Part shown: positions 32,758-45,113 of the stretch, in pieces | Position numbering within the stretch: the stretch's first letter is position 1 | Layout of the letters: each line of letters begins with the position of its first letter | DNA from: Allomyces arbusculus | Taxonomy: Eukaryota; Blastocladiomycota; Blastocladiomycetes; Blastocladiales; Blastocladiaceae | DNA: 64,000 bases | Assembly: GCA_027604705.1 (NCBI GenBank) | Contig: JADHYV010000013.1 | Location: 1 to 64,000, forward strand | Reading direction: 5' to 3' | The notes under the pieces: model-generated | Told to the model about the DNA's origin: nothing | Database searches by the model: none | The model's input: only the letters and a program-made list of their open reading frames with translations | Program-made: the position numbers and the translations under genes

Positions 32758-33110
32758 GGCGGGGCCGCTCGGTGCGGTTATTTGCGAGCGCGTTCGACTT
32801 GTTGCAGGGCGTCGTTGTGCCGGCCGTGCGCGGCAAGGTGATGGGATGGAGGAGTGCAGGATGGTGGTAGAGCGAGACACGCCGATGGGAAGGAAGCAGC
32901 GGCAGCCAAGGTTGTGCCTTGAACAGGCGTGCGGGTCTTGATCGCGGCTCACGTGGTGCATCCCTGCCCTTTGCTTTTTCCGACAGATCACGACTAAATT
33001 CGCTGGCGAGCGCGACTTGTCGGCCAACCGATTATCTCGCGATCACTTGGACCGCGCGTCTGGCCACTCGGCGCATTCGATTATTGGACCTCGCAAAGCA
33101 GTTCTCCACC
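32758..33110. promoter_or_regulatory. Divergent promoter region, GRAM-VASt protein / LSM3
   Basis: A 353-bp spacer between divergent starts with one CACGTG box at 32950-32955 (160 bp from the LSM3 start). No TATA box. Open frames crossing it on both strands look non-coding. Confidence 0.4.
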
Positions 33111-33551
33111 ATGGCGGAAAGCTCGGTCGCGCGCCCCTTTGACCTCATCAAGCTCAACCTCGACGAAATGGTCCAGGTCAAGCTGCGCGGCAACCGCGAG
33201 CTTGTCGGTAAGCTGCACGCCTACGACCAGCACATGAACATGGTGCTCGGAAACGTCACCGAGTCGGTCACCGTCATCGACGTCGACTTGCCCAACCACC
33301 AGGCCGCAGGCGCAAACGTTAGTGTCCTTGTTTCGGTACACGAACCCGGCTGAACGCAGGCTAACCGCGACCTGACTAACTCAGATCGTGAAGCGCAACA
33401 TTGAGATGCTCTTTGTTCGCGGCGACGGCGTCATTTTGGTACAATTTCAGTCAGGCTTGCCCGCGATTTGGTCGTTCCGGTGTCGCTCACTTGAGATACT
33501 CTCTTTCTTGCCCACCAGGTGTCTCCGCGGGCACACCCGCACGACGGTTGA
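33111..33551 (+). CDS. LSM3: U6 snRNA-associated Sm-like protein LSm3
   Basis: Subunit of the LSm2-8 ring on U6 snRNA and the LSm1-7 ring in mRNA decay. Exons: 33111-33317, 33385-33438 and 33519-33551, total 97 residues, the family's usual length. Introns are 67 nt (GTTAGT donor, CTAAC branch point just before the CAG) and 80 nt (GTACAA donor). Sm1 motif: [17 protein letters not shown] followed by [16 protein letters not shown]. Sm2 motif: [16 protein letters not shown], completed across intron 2 by [10 protein letters not shown] and the stop. The terminal exon is only 33 nt. Confidence 0.96.
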
Positions 33552-34082
33552 GCGCCTTCCTCGAGCGCAGTGTGCCGGGTTAGAGCTTGTAAATATTCTC
33601 TTTTGCCGAGGACCGTGGTTTTGAGGCACAGTCGTCCCTGGCTGCCGCGCTTGCTGTCCACTCAGAGCACGTATTTACGGATTACACCTCGTTTCAGTTT
33701 TCTTCCTTCTGGAAGCTCCGCATAAGCAAGAACCACCGAGAGCTGCGAAGGATTGGAGCACCAGACCCAAATTTTGATTTAGTTTCTTGGTCAGGCTTTT
33801 CTTCTGCTCGGCCTAGTCACGTGATTCGATCACTTCCACTCTTCGACGTCAAGGAGGACGACGACTTGCTCTGCCGGCTGCCCGCCGCGCTTGTCGTTAA
33901 TCCCCCGACAACTGGGCACCTCGCCGCTCACGGCACTATCCGCAAACGCAAGATAGGCGCGCGCTCGCTCTAGTGGTCGCGTTTCTTGGCGGCCAATCGC
34001 CCGCCTGCCGTACCACCCCGTTCCTGACGGTCATCCGCCCTTGATCAACTGTGGCCCAGCAGCAACCACCTATCAACCCACC
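33552..34082 (+). other. Intergenic: LSM3 3' region and nucleoporin promoter
   Basis: A 531-bp spacer between tandem genes. The palindrome TCACGTGA lies at 33817-33824, about 260 bp upstream of the nucleoporin start; the same octamer occurs in the UTP10 promoter. No gene is seen. Confidence 0.45.
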
Positions 34083-37000
34083 ATGCCGCTGCGGGAAACG
34101 TCGGTTTTCTTCGACTGGACGAGCCACCGCACGTTCGGCCCTGTCGCGGTCAACACTTTTTCCGCGCTTGGGCGCCAGGTCGAGCCGGCCACGCCGGGCC
34201 GCAACAACCTGCAAGCGTCGCGCCGGACCGCTGCGTCGCCCGAGCCGCACGCAACCACTACGCGGTCGCCCGACTGCGGTATCGAAGTCGTCGACCGCCT
34301 GCCCGTGCACTGGTACCTGACGAGCACCACCGGCGCCGCCACGTCGAGCCAATGGGCTGAGATCAAGCTCGTTTTCCCGGCACTCGAGATTGCCGAACCG
34401 CGCACGGCGAGTACCGAGTCGGGCAATGCTAACGATGCCGCCACGTCCACTTCCGCGGCGCCTGTCTGCGTGCGGTTTGAGCTGACGGGCCACACCGACG
34501 CGCACTTCGTGCGGCTCACGCAATTGCGTCGCGGGATTGCCGGCACGTTTGAGCTCGTCGTCTTGACGCAGGACTGCAAACTCGTCGCCGTGCGGTTCAC
34601 GATCCCGCACTCGAATGATCTGTCGGCGTACAAGTACCACGTCGCGTGGACGACGATCCACGAGTTTCTCGACACAGAGCAGTTCCCACTCGCGGTCGCC
34701 TATTACCATGGGACCATGTTTGTGCACACGGAAAAGGCGGCCATCAACCCCGTCAAACTGACCGTGCAGTGGGAACCGACCGCGTCCACGTCGGGCAAGT
34801 CCATCAGGGGCAAGGGTACGGCGTCGCCTTCTCCTCTGTTCGGGCTCGCATCACGCTGGAGCTGTTTTTCACCTTGACGCTGTTTGCGTTCCTGTCTTGC
34901 TCACCACAGTCCAGTACAAGGTCGACAAGTTCAAGCTCTCCGTTACGTCGGCCGTGCAACATCTGTTCAGCGGCTACGAAGTGCTGTCGATGCAAATGCT
35001 CTGGCTGCACGGCCGCGTCCCGTACCTGGCAATGCTCACCACGAAAGAACTCATATTCTGGGACCCCATCACCTACAACGAACTCACCTTGCTCGCGGTC
35101 CCGCCGCGCACCGTGCAAATGCGCCTCGACGGCACGTTTGCGCGCCTTCTGCTTCGCACCGAAGGCGACGGACGGCCGGAATACTACCTCTACGAGCTCG
35201 GCGACATTGCCCAGTCACTGGCACTCGCCGTGACCCCAATGGGGATCCAGTCGAGTGAAGGCCTGCCCGTGCCGGCGCCCGTGCCCGGCGCCGACCATCT
35301 CCTCGTCGCCCAGTTTGTCGATGTCGCGTGGCTCGACCCAGATACGCTCGTCGCCGTGCACGGAAGTTTCACCAAGACGCATCTGCACGTGTGTCGCACG
35401 GGCAATGGCACGAACTCGGCGTGGACGGAAATGGACCAGGAGCCGTCCCCCGAGCCAAACGCGCTGCTCCAGGCGACATTACGCAATTTCTGCAACGAGT
35501 TTGGCGTGCCCGTGGACCAGACGCGCAAATTGACAGTCGATTGCGTCGCCGACGACTATGTGCGGTCGGCCACGTCGCTCTACCCGCCGCTCACGGCATC
35601 GATTGGATCGTTGGCGCGCACCCCGCAGCAGCCGCAGCACCGGAATCGCACTCACGTGGAACTCTACGTGTCCAAGGCGCTCGGGTCGTACAAAAAGGCG
35701 CTGGCGCTGAAGCGCATCGAGGTGCCGGACGGCGACGTGGTTGGGCATACCCAGGATATGGTGCAGGGCCCGCTGCTGCTTATCAAGGCCGGCGGGTACA
35801 GTCTGCTGCGTTCGACTTTGCCGATTGAGAACGTGGTTATGGCGACGCTGTCGACGCCGTTCCAGACACTGGCCAACGTTGCGCTCGAGGCCGCGCGAAA
35901 CTTGCCGCTCGCCGACTGGCTGCTCAATGATACCATGGACGAGGCGGCACTGGCGATTGCGCGCAGCAAGGCCACGGCCGCGCCTGAGTCGAAACAGTAC
36001 AAGCGTATCCAGCGCGCGATCGATGATGTGCGCAAGGACCCACGGCTGCTGATGCGCGACGTCGAGCATGTGATTGATATGCTCCAGTTCCATGTGGCCA
36101 GCGACAAGGACGCGTCCATGGGAGACTTGACACTGCACATGCCAGACCTCGTGTGCCCGCTGCTGCAGCAGGTGCTCGCCGGCACGCAAAAGGTCGTTGC
36201 GCCCGTGCTCGCCCTCGTCCTGCTCTTCTCCGACATGTTTCCGAACAAAGTCTCGACGATCCTCGCGCAACTGCGGCACCTCTACGTCCTCCCACACCTG
36301 CTCTCGCCCAAGGTCCTCGCACTGCTGCCCGTGCAAGTCGATATGCCCCTGGCCCGCGACCAGGACGTGTGGGTCATGCACCAGCTCGCCAACCTCGCCG
36401 CCAATTTCGAGTCGTGGTCGTGGGAAGTCTGTGCAAAATTCGCTGGGCTTGCGCCAGCCGACGCCGTGCGCGCAATCGTCGGCCGCCCGTCCGGCCGGTC
36501 CGAGGCCATGGCCAAGCGGTGGTTCCTGCACGGCATGGCGCAGCTTATTCACGCACAATCGCAGGGCGCGCGCGCCGCCGATGGGTTGGCGGCCTTGCAC
36601 GAGGCCGTGAATATCATGCGCGCCTTGGCGCTCAAGTCGGAGGCGCCCACGGCACTTGACGCGGTCGACATTGATATGGTCCATCGCACGGCTCGCATTC
36701 TCGAGTCGTCGAGCTTGCACCACGCGGCGATCGCCATGTACGCGACCGAATTGCACTTACTCGAGTCCAAATTTGGGGTCGTCGCGCAAGTGCACGTCGA
36801 CGACGTGACCGCTGCGCGCGAACCCGTGCACCAGCGGATCGATCTGGTGCTTGACACGCTCGTCGCGTGCCAGTTGCATGTCGGGGATAAGGCCGCGGCC
36901 ATGTCGACGATCGAGCTGGTCGCGAAACGTACCGGTGCGGAACACGCGCGCACGCACGCGCTTGTGCGGCTGTGGGTGCAGAACATGGCTGATGATGACG

Positions 37001-37900
37001 TGGATCTCGTAAAGAACGCGTTGAGCGATGTCGTCGAGGACGTGTTGCTTGCGCAGGCGGACGCAGCGGTCGCAGCACTGCAGCGGGATGCGGCCGCGGC
37101 TGTCGCTGTCGCGGACTCGAGTGTTGGTGGATCTCCTGCACACTCGATGCGCCGGATTGGTCGTGGCGCTGGCGCACAGCGTGTGGCGGCAGCGGCGGCG
37201 CCCGTGTCGATTGGGCGCCAGTTGGACCAGGTCGTGCGCGTACACCAGTTGCTCGGCACGTTTTACTTGCACCAGCGGCGCGAGTACGCCGATGCAGCGA
37301 CGTATTTCTACTTGGTCGCGCTCTACGCGCGCGTGTTTGCCGCGGGGGACGACGCGGAAGTGATGAATCTACGGCTCGCGAGTTTGCTCAAGGCGCTGCA
37401 TTCGCTGCACATGATTGAGACCAAGGACGAGCGGTTTGTCTTGGTGCCGGGGGACAAGGTGTCTGGTCAGGTTCGTTGGGTTTCTATCTCGTCTTTTGGC
37501 TCGTGTGAGGCATTCATCTAATGATCGCCTTGTGCCCCACCAGCCGGACCTCTACCAGATGCTCGTCGTCACCGACGCCAACCTGCAGCGCGAATACGAC
37601 GAAGTCATGCTCGAGCAGCAGCTTACGGACAAGGCCGCGCCATACCTGCCGGCGAGTATCACGCACGGCAACTCGGCCGCCGCACGCGCCGAACGATTTG
37701 CGCGCGCCAAGACGCATGGTGTTGGGCGCGTCATGCCCGAAGATCCGCTCCGGCTGCCGACGCTGATTCAGAGTATGTCGCGCGCTGGGTCAAAGGATCT
37801 GGCCCGCGAAGTACTCGAGCGGCACAAGGAGTACATTTATCGCGCGACGCAGCGCGATGTGGAGTGGCTCGAGGGGACGGTGTTTGCGGAGGCGAGCTGA
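34083..37900 (+). CDS. Nup160/Nup120-like scaffold nucleoporin
   Basis: Probable Y-complex (Nup107-160/Nup84) nucleoporin. Exons: 34083-34815, 34910-37470 and 37544-37900, total 1,216 residues; introns 94 nt (GTACGG donor) and 73 nt (GTTCGT donor). The N-terminal ~480 residues have beta-propeller character: ELVVLTQDCKLVAVRFTIP, then LAVAYYHGTMFVH, and YLAMLTTKELIFWDP. The remainder is helical solenoid. The C-terminal unit YADAATYFYLVALYARV, LASLLKALHSLHMIETKDERFVL, then LQREYDEVMLEQQLTD mirrors Nup160, where a tissue-of-origin-like helix pair is followed by ALN.L.L...+.WIV and then a +EY.L...+L.L block. Similarity is at the level of layout and short motifs, so another large propeller-solenoid protein is not excluded. 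It converges with SCYL2, 145 bp away. Confidence 0.6.
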
Positions 37901-38045
37901 GTGGAAGAATGAGAGAGAGAGGAAGGGACGAGATGTGGGAAAGCAGGGGTGGAGTGGTTTTGTTGTGGGTTCAAACACAATTTGTTTTGGTCAAACGATG
38001 CAGGAATCATTATTTTTGTATTTGCAGCAATTGCGTGTCCAACGT

Positions 38046-40677
38046 CTACCTGAACGGATCAAACTCGCGCAACACTTCCACACTCGACGACTGCATCCTT
38101 CCTTCGCTCCCTGTCGACGACGCCAGACTCGACGTCGACAAACTGCGGAACGCGGCCGCAAGCGCATCCGCGTTCCCGGCCGCACCCAGTCGCATCGCCA
38201 TTGGCGCCGCCGCCCCAATTCGCGGAGCACTTGCGAGCGACGTGCGCGACCCGTTCGGCGACGACGACCCCGACAACGACCCTGCGGTACTCATCTGCCC
38301 GATCGTCCGCGCTGCCATCGCCTGCGCAGCCGCCGAGGCCGCGGCCGACGCTGCGGCACCGACCGGTGTTGGACGCAACACCGGCGCCGTGAGCTGAATG
38401 GGGACCGGGCTCGCGGCGTGCAGGGCTTGTGGTGACGCTGCCGCCGTCACGGTAATGGAATCGAGCGGCGGCAGTTCCGGCTCTCCCTGCGACCCCCTGC
38501 GCACGGTTGCGGCCGTCACGACCGAGCTCGACGCGCGGCTCATGGCCTCCCCCTGCGTCAGCACCGCAACATGTGCCGCCTCGACCGCACGATCCACGGC
38601 CCGTGCCCTCCCCAAAATCTCCTTGAACTCGGACACACTCGCGACCGCGGGACCATATGCGACGCGGTACAGGGTCGGGAGCACGTGTGCGACGACCATG
38701 TCCACCGGCAGAGCCAAGGCCCTCGGGACGCTCCCAACCTGCGACGCCGGCATTGGTTTCGGACCAAACACGAGGTCGTGGTACACCCCGACGAGCGCAG
38801 ACGCGACCCGCGCTCCGCCTGACGCGGCCGGTGGAACCGCAGCGGCCGCGACGCGCAGGATCGGGAGCAACGTGTCAGCAACGAACCCGCGGTCGAGGAG
38901 CGGCGTGGACGCGCGAATTGCGAGTAACGCGGACGCTTGCATTTCGGCTAATGCAGGTGATGCGCGCGCGGTAAGGTCGGGCGCGAGAAACCGCGCAATT
39001 CGCGGTAGAATCACAGTCTTCAGGTGTGCGAATTCGATCCAGGCGAGGACGGGCGCTGCAATCCCGGATGGCGCGCTCGGTGGCGCGCGTGGGGCCGGGG
39101 ACTTGAGCACGGCGAGCGCGTTGGCCTGGACCGCCGGGTGGTTGGACATATCAAGTGCGGTCGAAAAGAGCGGGACGAGGACTTGCGACACGTCCGACAG
39201 ATTTGGGAGCCGGTCGATCAGGACAGATACGTTGGCGAGGAGCGTTTGCACGACGTGTGGTGGGTCCGTGCACAACAAGAGCGGGGCGAGGGCTGGGACA
39301 ATGGTCGCTTGCACGTCGCGCGGCGTCAGGTGCGCCTGGCATGCGGCCATGAGCGGTGGGAGGACGAACACGGCCATACTGAGCGTGCGCAATTCCGGGA
39401 CGAGCGCGGGCACGAGTTTCAACTTGACGAGTTTCGCGGGCATTTTGGGCACGAGCGTCGCGAGCGACTTGAAGAACTGCGCGCGGTCGAGCGCCGACTG
39501 AGACGGGAGGTTTTCGAGAAAGCGGACTGCAACGAGAAGAGGGCTCTGGAACGCTGCGTGCTGTGGGAGGTCGCGGAGTGCGATTCGGTCGTCGGGGTTG
39601 CGCTTGACCAGGTCTGCGACGAGCTGCTGGATTCCGGGTGGCAGATCGGTCACGGACAGTCGTTCGATTTGCGTCTTGAAGGCGAGAATGTTGGATTGCG
39701 ATTGGATCAGAGATCGGCCTTGGTGGTACAGCGCGTGGATCAGGCACCCGAGCGCGAACGCGTCCGACGCAGATACAAGACGCTGGTCGATAACGGCCTC
39801 AGGCGCGCCAAAGTCGAGGTTCGGCAGCCACGACGACCCCAGCGGCGCATTGTACTCGGGAAAATCGACCTTTTGGTCGGTGCCGTACTGGTTCCACTGG
39901 CTGAAAAAGAATCTGTCGGCAACAAGGGACGGATCACATGTAACATGCTCAGTGCATTCATTCTCGATGATAGATCAGGCCACCTGCACGGTGGACAAGT
40001 ACCCGCCGAGTTTCCAATCCCCTTTGCTGTTGATCCAAACGGCTTCCGGGACCAAGTTTCCATGCACGAGCTTGGCATCGTGATGGCAAAACTCGAGTGC
40101 TCGCGCGAGCTGCAAGACACCTTTTTGGATCTACAAGCGCGTCAGTTTCTGCATCCCAATGTCCTCTCATACTGCCCCGTCCATACCTCGAGCTCATCGA
40201 GCTCGTACGTCTCCACCGTGCGGTCGATCCCCGTCGTAAAGTTCGAGTAGTTCCCCAACACATTGGCCAGGTTGCCCATAATCGGCTCCGTCGCAAACGC
40301 GAGCGTCGTGGGCGACTCGGCGAGCGGTTCGGCAATCTCGAGTAAGCATGGATGCCGCAGTCGCGACAGGACGGCGATATCACGCTTGAGCAGCGCAACC
40401 AGGTGATCGACATGCCCACGGCGTCGTGGCGCCTGGTCGGCAAACAGTTTTTTTTCGAAAATGAAGACGGCGACGCGACGGCCCGTTGTCTAGTTGCGCA
40501 TGCATCGCTTCGGTCGGTCAAGCGGCTGTCGTGTCATCTATCGAGAGAGGTGGGCGCGGATCGCGGTGCCCACACCTTGTTGGTTGCATTGAAGACGCGC
40601 CAACAAAACCCGGGCCCGCCTGTCGCAACGACGCGCTTCGTGTCGACGTCGTACTCGCGCGTGATCTGGTTGCCCAT
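38046..40677 (-). CDS. SCYL2: SCYL2-type pseudokinase with HEAT repeats
   Basis: Member of the Scy1-like family, clathrin-associated pseudokinases that act in endosome/trans-Golgi traffic. Exons: 40576-40677, 40187-40489, 40003-40130 and 38046-39912, total 799 residues; introns 86, 56 and 90 nt (GTGTGG, GTATGG and GTACTT donors). Landmarks: MGNQITREYDVDTK, ATGGPGFCWRVFN, RRVAVFIFEKKL, LSRLRHPCLLEIAEPL, EPIMGNLANVLGNY, KGVLQLARALEFCHHDAKL, VHGNLVPEAVWIN, WKLGGFFFSQW. Kinase residues are degenerate: HRD is replaced by HGN and no DFG is present, as in SCYL2. SAFALGC-type motif (SDAFALGCLIHALYH) and DRIALRDLP precede the HEAT repeats (about 310-560), then an Ala/Ser-rich tail ends EVLREFDPF. The start at 40677 matches the family N-terminus. 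Confidence 0.93.
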
Positions 40678-41460
40678 TGCGCCGAGTCGTCGCGGTTGAA
40701 AGAAGTTTTAAGGCAGTATTGCTGGGCTGCTCCACCAGACATGCATGCCAGTCTGACCTTTCCATTGCTTATTTCTGTCAGCCATCTGCAACACGAATGG
40801 GAAAGACTCGCCGAGTCTCCAGTTCAAATCTGGACATTGACATGATGTGACGTTGCTGTTGCGAGAAATGGCGTGAAGTTAGCGAGGATAACGCGACGAG
40901 GACAAGTGCAATACCTATGTACGTATTTTTTGTTGCCTGTTTTTCGTTCAACGTCCGGGGCCAACTTGACTGCAACTCAAATGAACCACAACAGGAGCGT
41001 CATTGGTCCGAACTAACGAGGCACTGTCAGACGACAGTCCGTTTCTCTACAGCGACTGTGCACTCTCACTCCTTTCTTGACGAGATCTGTCGCGTCACAG
41101 CGTAGGCAAAGACGCGAAAACCCGGCAAACCAGGTCGAGACAACCAAACTACCTTTCTAAGAACCCGGCCTCGCCCCAGCCGCTCATTTGCGGCCGATGT
41201 ACGCACCAGCAGCGGCAGCAAACAAGAAAAGAAGCACCAATGGAAATGGGAGACGACAGCCTGAGAGTGTGTGGCAGCAGCGGCAAGCAAATGGGCCGCG
41301 AGACCAATGGGGGGGAATAACGGCAACGGCGCGCGTGCAAGTGCAGACGAACAACTAGGAAACCAAAAATGAAAATGGGTGGTGAAGGAAAAAGCAGCAA
41401 GCCAAGACAAGAATGCAAACGCGAGAGAAAGCAGGTGAACAGATCGCGGTGGCGGCGGGG
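40678..41460. other. Intergenic: SCYL2 promoter and 3' region of the kelch-b561 gene
   Basis: A 783-bp spacer between two minus-strand genes. The part next to 40678 should hold the SCYL2 promoter. The part near 41150-41460 is A/C-rich and likely 3' UTR of the kelch-b561 gene. No other gene, TATA box or repeat is seen. Confidence 0.4.
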
Positions 41461-44451
41461 TTACGTGTTGACAATGCGCAACTTGGGCTACAAGGAGAAG
41501 GACGACAGGAATAACGTGAGCATCGCAAACTCCAAACACGGACCACGTGCGAAACGAAAAACGTACCTTGGGCAGCGTAATAATCACGACATCGCGATCA
41601 TTGATATCCCCATCATCATCATCCTGCACCTCCGCCCCCCTCCCATGCGCCCCAGCCCCACCGCCCGGCGCGCCCGACGAATACCGCGTCCCGTTATGCC
41701 CCGCCGAGCTCGAGGCCACCAATCCAATCGGCGCCGAGGACGACCCGCTGCCCAAATGTGTGCGCGCAAGGGACCCGCTGTTGGGCGACGGCAAATCCGA
41801 CTCGTCGTCGAGCATATCCGGGTCGTACTCGTCATAATCCTCAACGATATCACCGCGCAATGCCGACTGCGACCCAGACCCGTTGATGTTTCCACCGGAC
41901 GCGGACCCGACGCCAGCAGCGTTGGTCCGCCCGAGGGCGCCGCCGGTACTCCCGCGGCGTGCCGCATCTTTCTTACCCAACAATTTCCGCGCGATCCGGA
42001 CAGACAGTGACCGGCGGTTCGGCCACCCGAGCATCGTGAGCACGAGGTAGACGAGCAGGAGCACGCCCACGTAGACGGCGAGCGCGATATATAGAGCGAT
42101 CGGCGCCTCGGCGAGGACTAACCCGAGCAACACATTCGCGAACCCGCCGTAAATCACGAGCAACCCAGTCCACTGGTGCGCGTTATTCCAGAACCGCTCG
42201 TAAGTGAACCCGCCAATACCCGTCTCCGAATTCGACTTTCGCGCGCGGACGGGACTCGCGGGCCCTCCACCAAACATGGCATTCAAGTCCCGGAGTGCCT
42301 GGTTGAGCGCATGCCGTGTGTTTGCCGGATGGCCTGCGGCGCCCGCGCGGCCGCCAACGCCCATCCCAAGCGGGTCGTTCCGTGCGGCTCCCGGCGCATT
42401 GCGAGTCGTGGACCGCGGACTTGACCGTGACCGCACGGGCGTGAGCCAAGGGACGTTGCTTGGCTGGACGATGCCGAAAATGGCTTGGAGGGCGACGAGG
42501 CACAGGAGGGTGAACCCGAGCACACCGTGCGGGGACGTGAAGTGGCCTGAGGACTTGGCCGAGTAGGCAAAATAAAACCCGACGCCGGCAGCGACCATTC
42601 CAGCGACGTTGAGACCCACGTGAATCCACAACCACACGCGGCGCGCGTTCTCCGGACGCGTCACGTTCTGCGGGCCGGCCGAGGCTGCAGCGGCCGACGC
42701 GCGAGACCGGCCCGTCGCAGCCGCAGTGGCGACGGCCGTGGCCGCGGCGGTCGCTGTCAATGGCTTTTTCCGCGTGCTCGAACGCCGGCGCGGTTTCCCG
42801 TACCGCGCGACCAAAGCGGCGGCCGTGAAAAAGAAGGTGAACGACGACGCCATGAGAATGCCGTGCACGAGCGGCGACCCTTCGAACGTGGAACCACCGC
42901 CGTTGATCCCGCCGTTGTTCGACGACCCACCGGGCGGATTGTAGCAGGCCATGGTCATGTTCTTGTTGGCGCCGACATTGGCGGGCTGAAACTTGAGTAG
43001 CCACACTTCGTTTGTCACGGACCCGGAACTGGTTTCGCCGCCAAACATGACAACAGCGCCGGCGCCAACGTGCGAGGTGACGGCGGCACCGGCACGGTTC
43101 TCCGGGTAGACGCCGGCGGTGGCCGCGTCAGGGAGGACGAGCGCCCAGGAGCCGCCATTGGCACTAGATGGAACTCAAGCAGTGAGCGCACGGTCTACGA
43201 ACAGTGCAACACGCATCGGGAGGGAAGCGCACTCGAAATAGCCCACTTGGCCAGGCGGTCCCATCTCATCCCCCGTCCCACCGAGCAACACGGCATGTGC
43301 GTAGAACGTATTCGCGTCCTGCATGTCCGGCCGGAACGCAACACTGCCCGCGAGCCGTGGCGGCGGACAGGTATTCACCTGGCGCCAGGTGCCGGCCCCA
43401 CTCAGCTTCTGCCCGCTCGGCGAGGCCATCCAGGCGTCGTACGTCGGGCACTTGGTCGGCGTGCACCCACCAAACGCGAGCAGCCGCTCGCCCGGCAACA
43501 TGGCACCACCGGCGAGCGTGCGCCCAGCGGGTCTCGACGTCGACATCGATACGGTCGACCAGGTCGCATCGACCGTCGAGTAATTGAACGAGGTCATGCC
43601 GTCCTTGAGCGTGAGTGCAAACAGGTCGTTGCTGCCGTTCGAGCCGTCGGGCGAGGCGGTTCCGCGCGCGGCAAGGCCGAGGTAGAGCGTTGTGAGCATC
43701 GGCGGGATCGTGCGCTCGTCGGGCGCGACACCGCCGACGGCTCCCGACATGGGTGGCGGCGGCGTGCCTTTGGCAATGATCGGTGACCACGCCTTGATGT
43801 TGCTCTGAAACCCCCAGGCGTCGTTGAGCAGGGCGTTGTTGGCGCCGCGGCCCGTGGCCATGATGATGCCTTGCCGTAAGAACGACGAAGGCACGTCGGC
43901 GCCGGCCACGGCCCCGTACCGTGCCGGTGGGCGCGCGGGCCACGCGATCGGCTGTTGGATCAGTTCCCAGGTGGCCGTGTCGATGTCGAGCAGCCACGTG
44001 TCATCGAGTGGGACGTTGTCCTTTGTTCTAATGCAGCACAAGGAGCCGGGGAGCCGAAAACATGGATCACAGAGCGCGAGCAAAACAAAGCAAGAGTTAG
44101 TCCGCGGAACGCTCGATCCGTCGCGCAATTAATTCAATCCATGACGTACCGCCCGCCAAACATCAAGATCTTCTTGGTCGACGGCTCGTAGACAAACACG
44201 GCGTCGCGGCGTGGCGAAGGGCTCGCGGCGCCATTGGCAATGGCGAGCTGCAACCACTGCATGACAGGCACGTTAAGTGCTGCGTGTGTCGGTGCCGATG
44301 CGGACAGGACGGTCAGCAGTGTGGCCGTGGCCATGCCGACGAGGCTCACAAGCGTGGTCGCATGGCGCGAGCTCCTGGTGCGCCGGCGCGGCGAGCGCGG
44401 TGAGGACGGGGCGTGCGATGGTGGTGGCGGCGGTCGTGGTGCCGGCTTCAT
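41461..44451 (-). CDS. Kelch-repeat protein fused to a cytochrome b561 membrane domain
   Basis: About 916 residues. Exons: 44150-44451, about 43203-44027, 41567-43163 and 41461-41487. Introns 1 and 3 have GTACGT donors; the boundary of intron 2 is uncertain (a 39-nt intron with GTTCGT donor keeps frame). The N-terminus has a signal or anchor segment (VGMATATLLTVLSASAPTHA). Kelch blades follow: KKILMFGGR, PLDDTWLLDIDTATWEL, IIMATGRGANNALLNDAWGF, ERLLAFGG, AHAVLLGG and AVVMFGGETS. The C-terminal half has five hydrophobic segments with conserved His (LVHGILM, WLWIHVGLN, SPHGVLGF, NNAHQWTGLL), the heme-ligand pattern of cytochrome b561, then an acidic cytosolic tail. The nine-codon last exon gives PKLRIVNT. 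b561 domains carry transmembrane electron transfer, often ferric reduction. A lumenal propeller joined to b561 suggests substrate-guided redox at the surface; that is inference. Confidence 0.8.
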
Positions 44452-45113
44452 GGTTGGTTGGTTGATGGGCAAGGTCGGCGAGCAGGGAACCGATGGGCGG
44501 GTGGCGCCCGCAGCGGCTGGACAGGAATCTGGAGCGTGGTCGCGGCAGCGGCTTGGTCGCTGGCAACCGCGGCGGTGACGGGCAATTGCAGCGCGTTGGT
44601 CCAGAGGAATGCGACGAGTGTCGCGCGTGGTGGTTGCTGGCCGTGTCGTCGCTGCTCGGTCGAAAATTATGATTTTGCGGTGGTGCTGGTGGTGCTCGTG
44701 GTGGTCGGCCCAGGGCTGCGGTGGAGCGAGCCGACTTTGTGGAGAAGCGGACAGTCGCAGCAAGCCAAACGAGAGCCAGCGGTGCCGCTGCCAGCACTCC
44801 CGGCACGTGCTGGGTGGGAGTCTCCCTCGCTCAGGAGACTCCCCACGCGTCTCGCGCACGTGTTCACCGGAACCGGCTCGGGTGCTCATTCACTTTTGTT
44901 GGTCGTCCCGCGCTCCCTTGGGCTCCGTCTCTCGCTCTCGTTCACCTCACCAGCCCGTCCTCGACGACTCGACGACGAGGGCGCGCGCGAAACCCGTCTC
45001 CGTGCCCGAAACACGCCCGCGCACGAAGACGCTTTCCCGCCGTGTCCTTGCGCCGTGCGCGCTGATCGCTGTTCCCGTTCCTCGCCCTCCCGAATTCGAC
45101 CACCCCATCCACC
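44452..45113. promoter_or_regulatory. Divergent promoter region, kelch-b561 / NASP
   Basis: A 662-bp spacer between divergent starts, with a CACGTG box at 44857-44862. The NASP-proximal 150 bp are C/T-rich. No TATA box. Confidence 0.4.

Noticed and set aside
31928-32941. Open frame of about 337 codons on the plus strand
   Set aside because: Antisense to the disordered N-terminus of the GRAM-VASt protein; Val/Gly/Asp-rich with no protein-like periodicity.
33818-33823. Centromere CDEI element
   Set aside because: RTCACRTG resembles yeast CDEI, but there is no CDEII/CDEIII-like AT-rich context and the site lies in an ordinary promoter.
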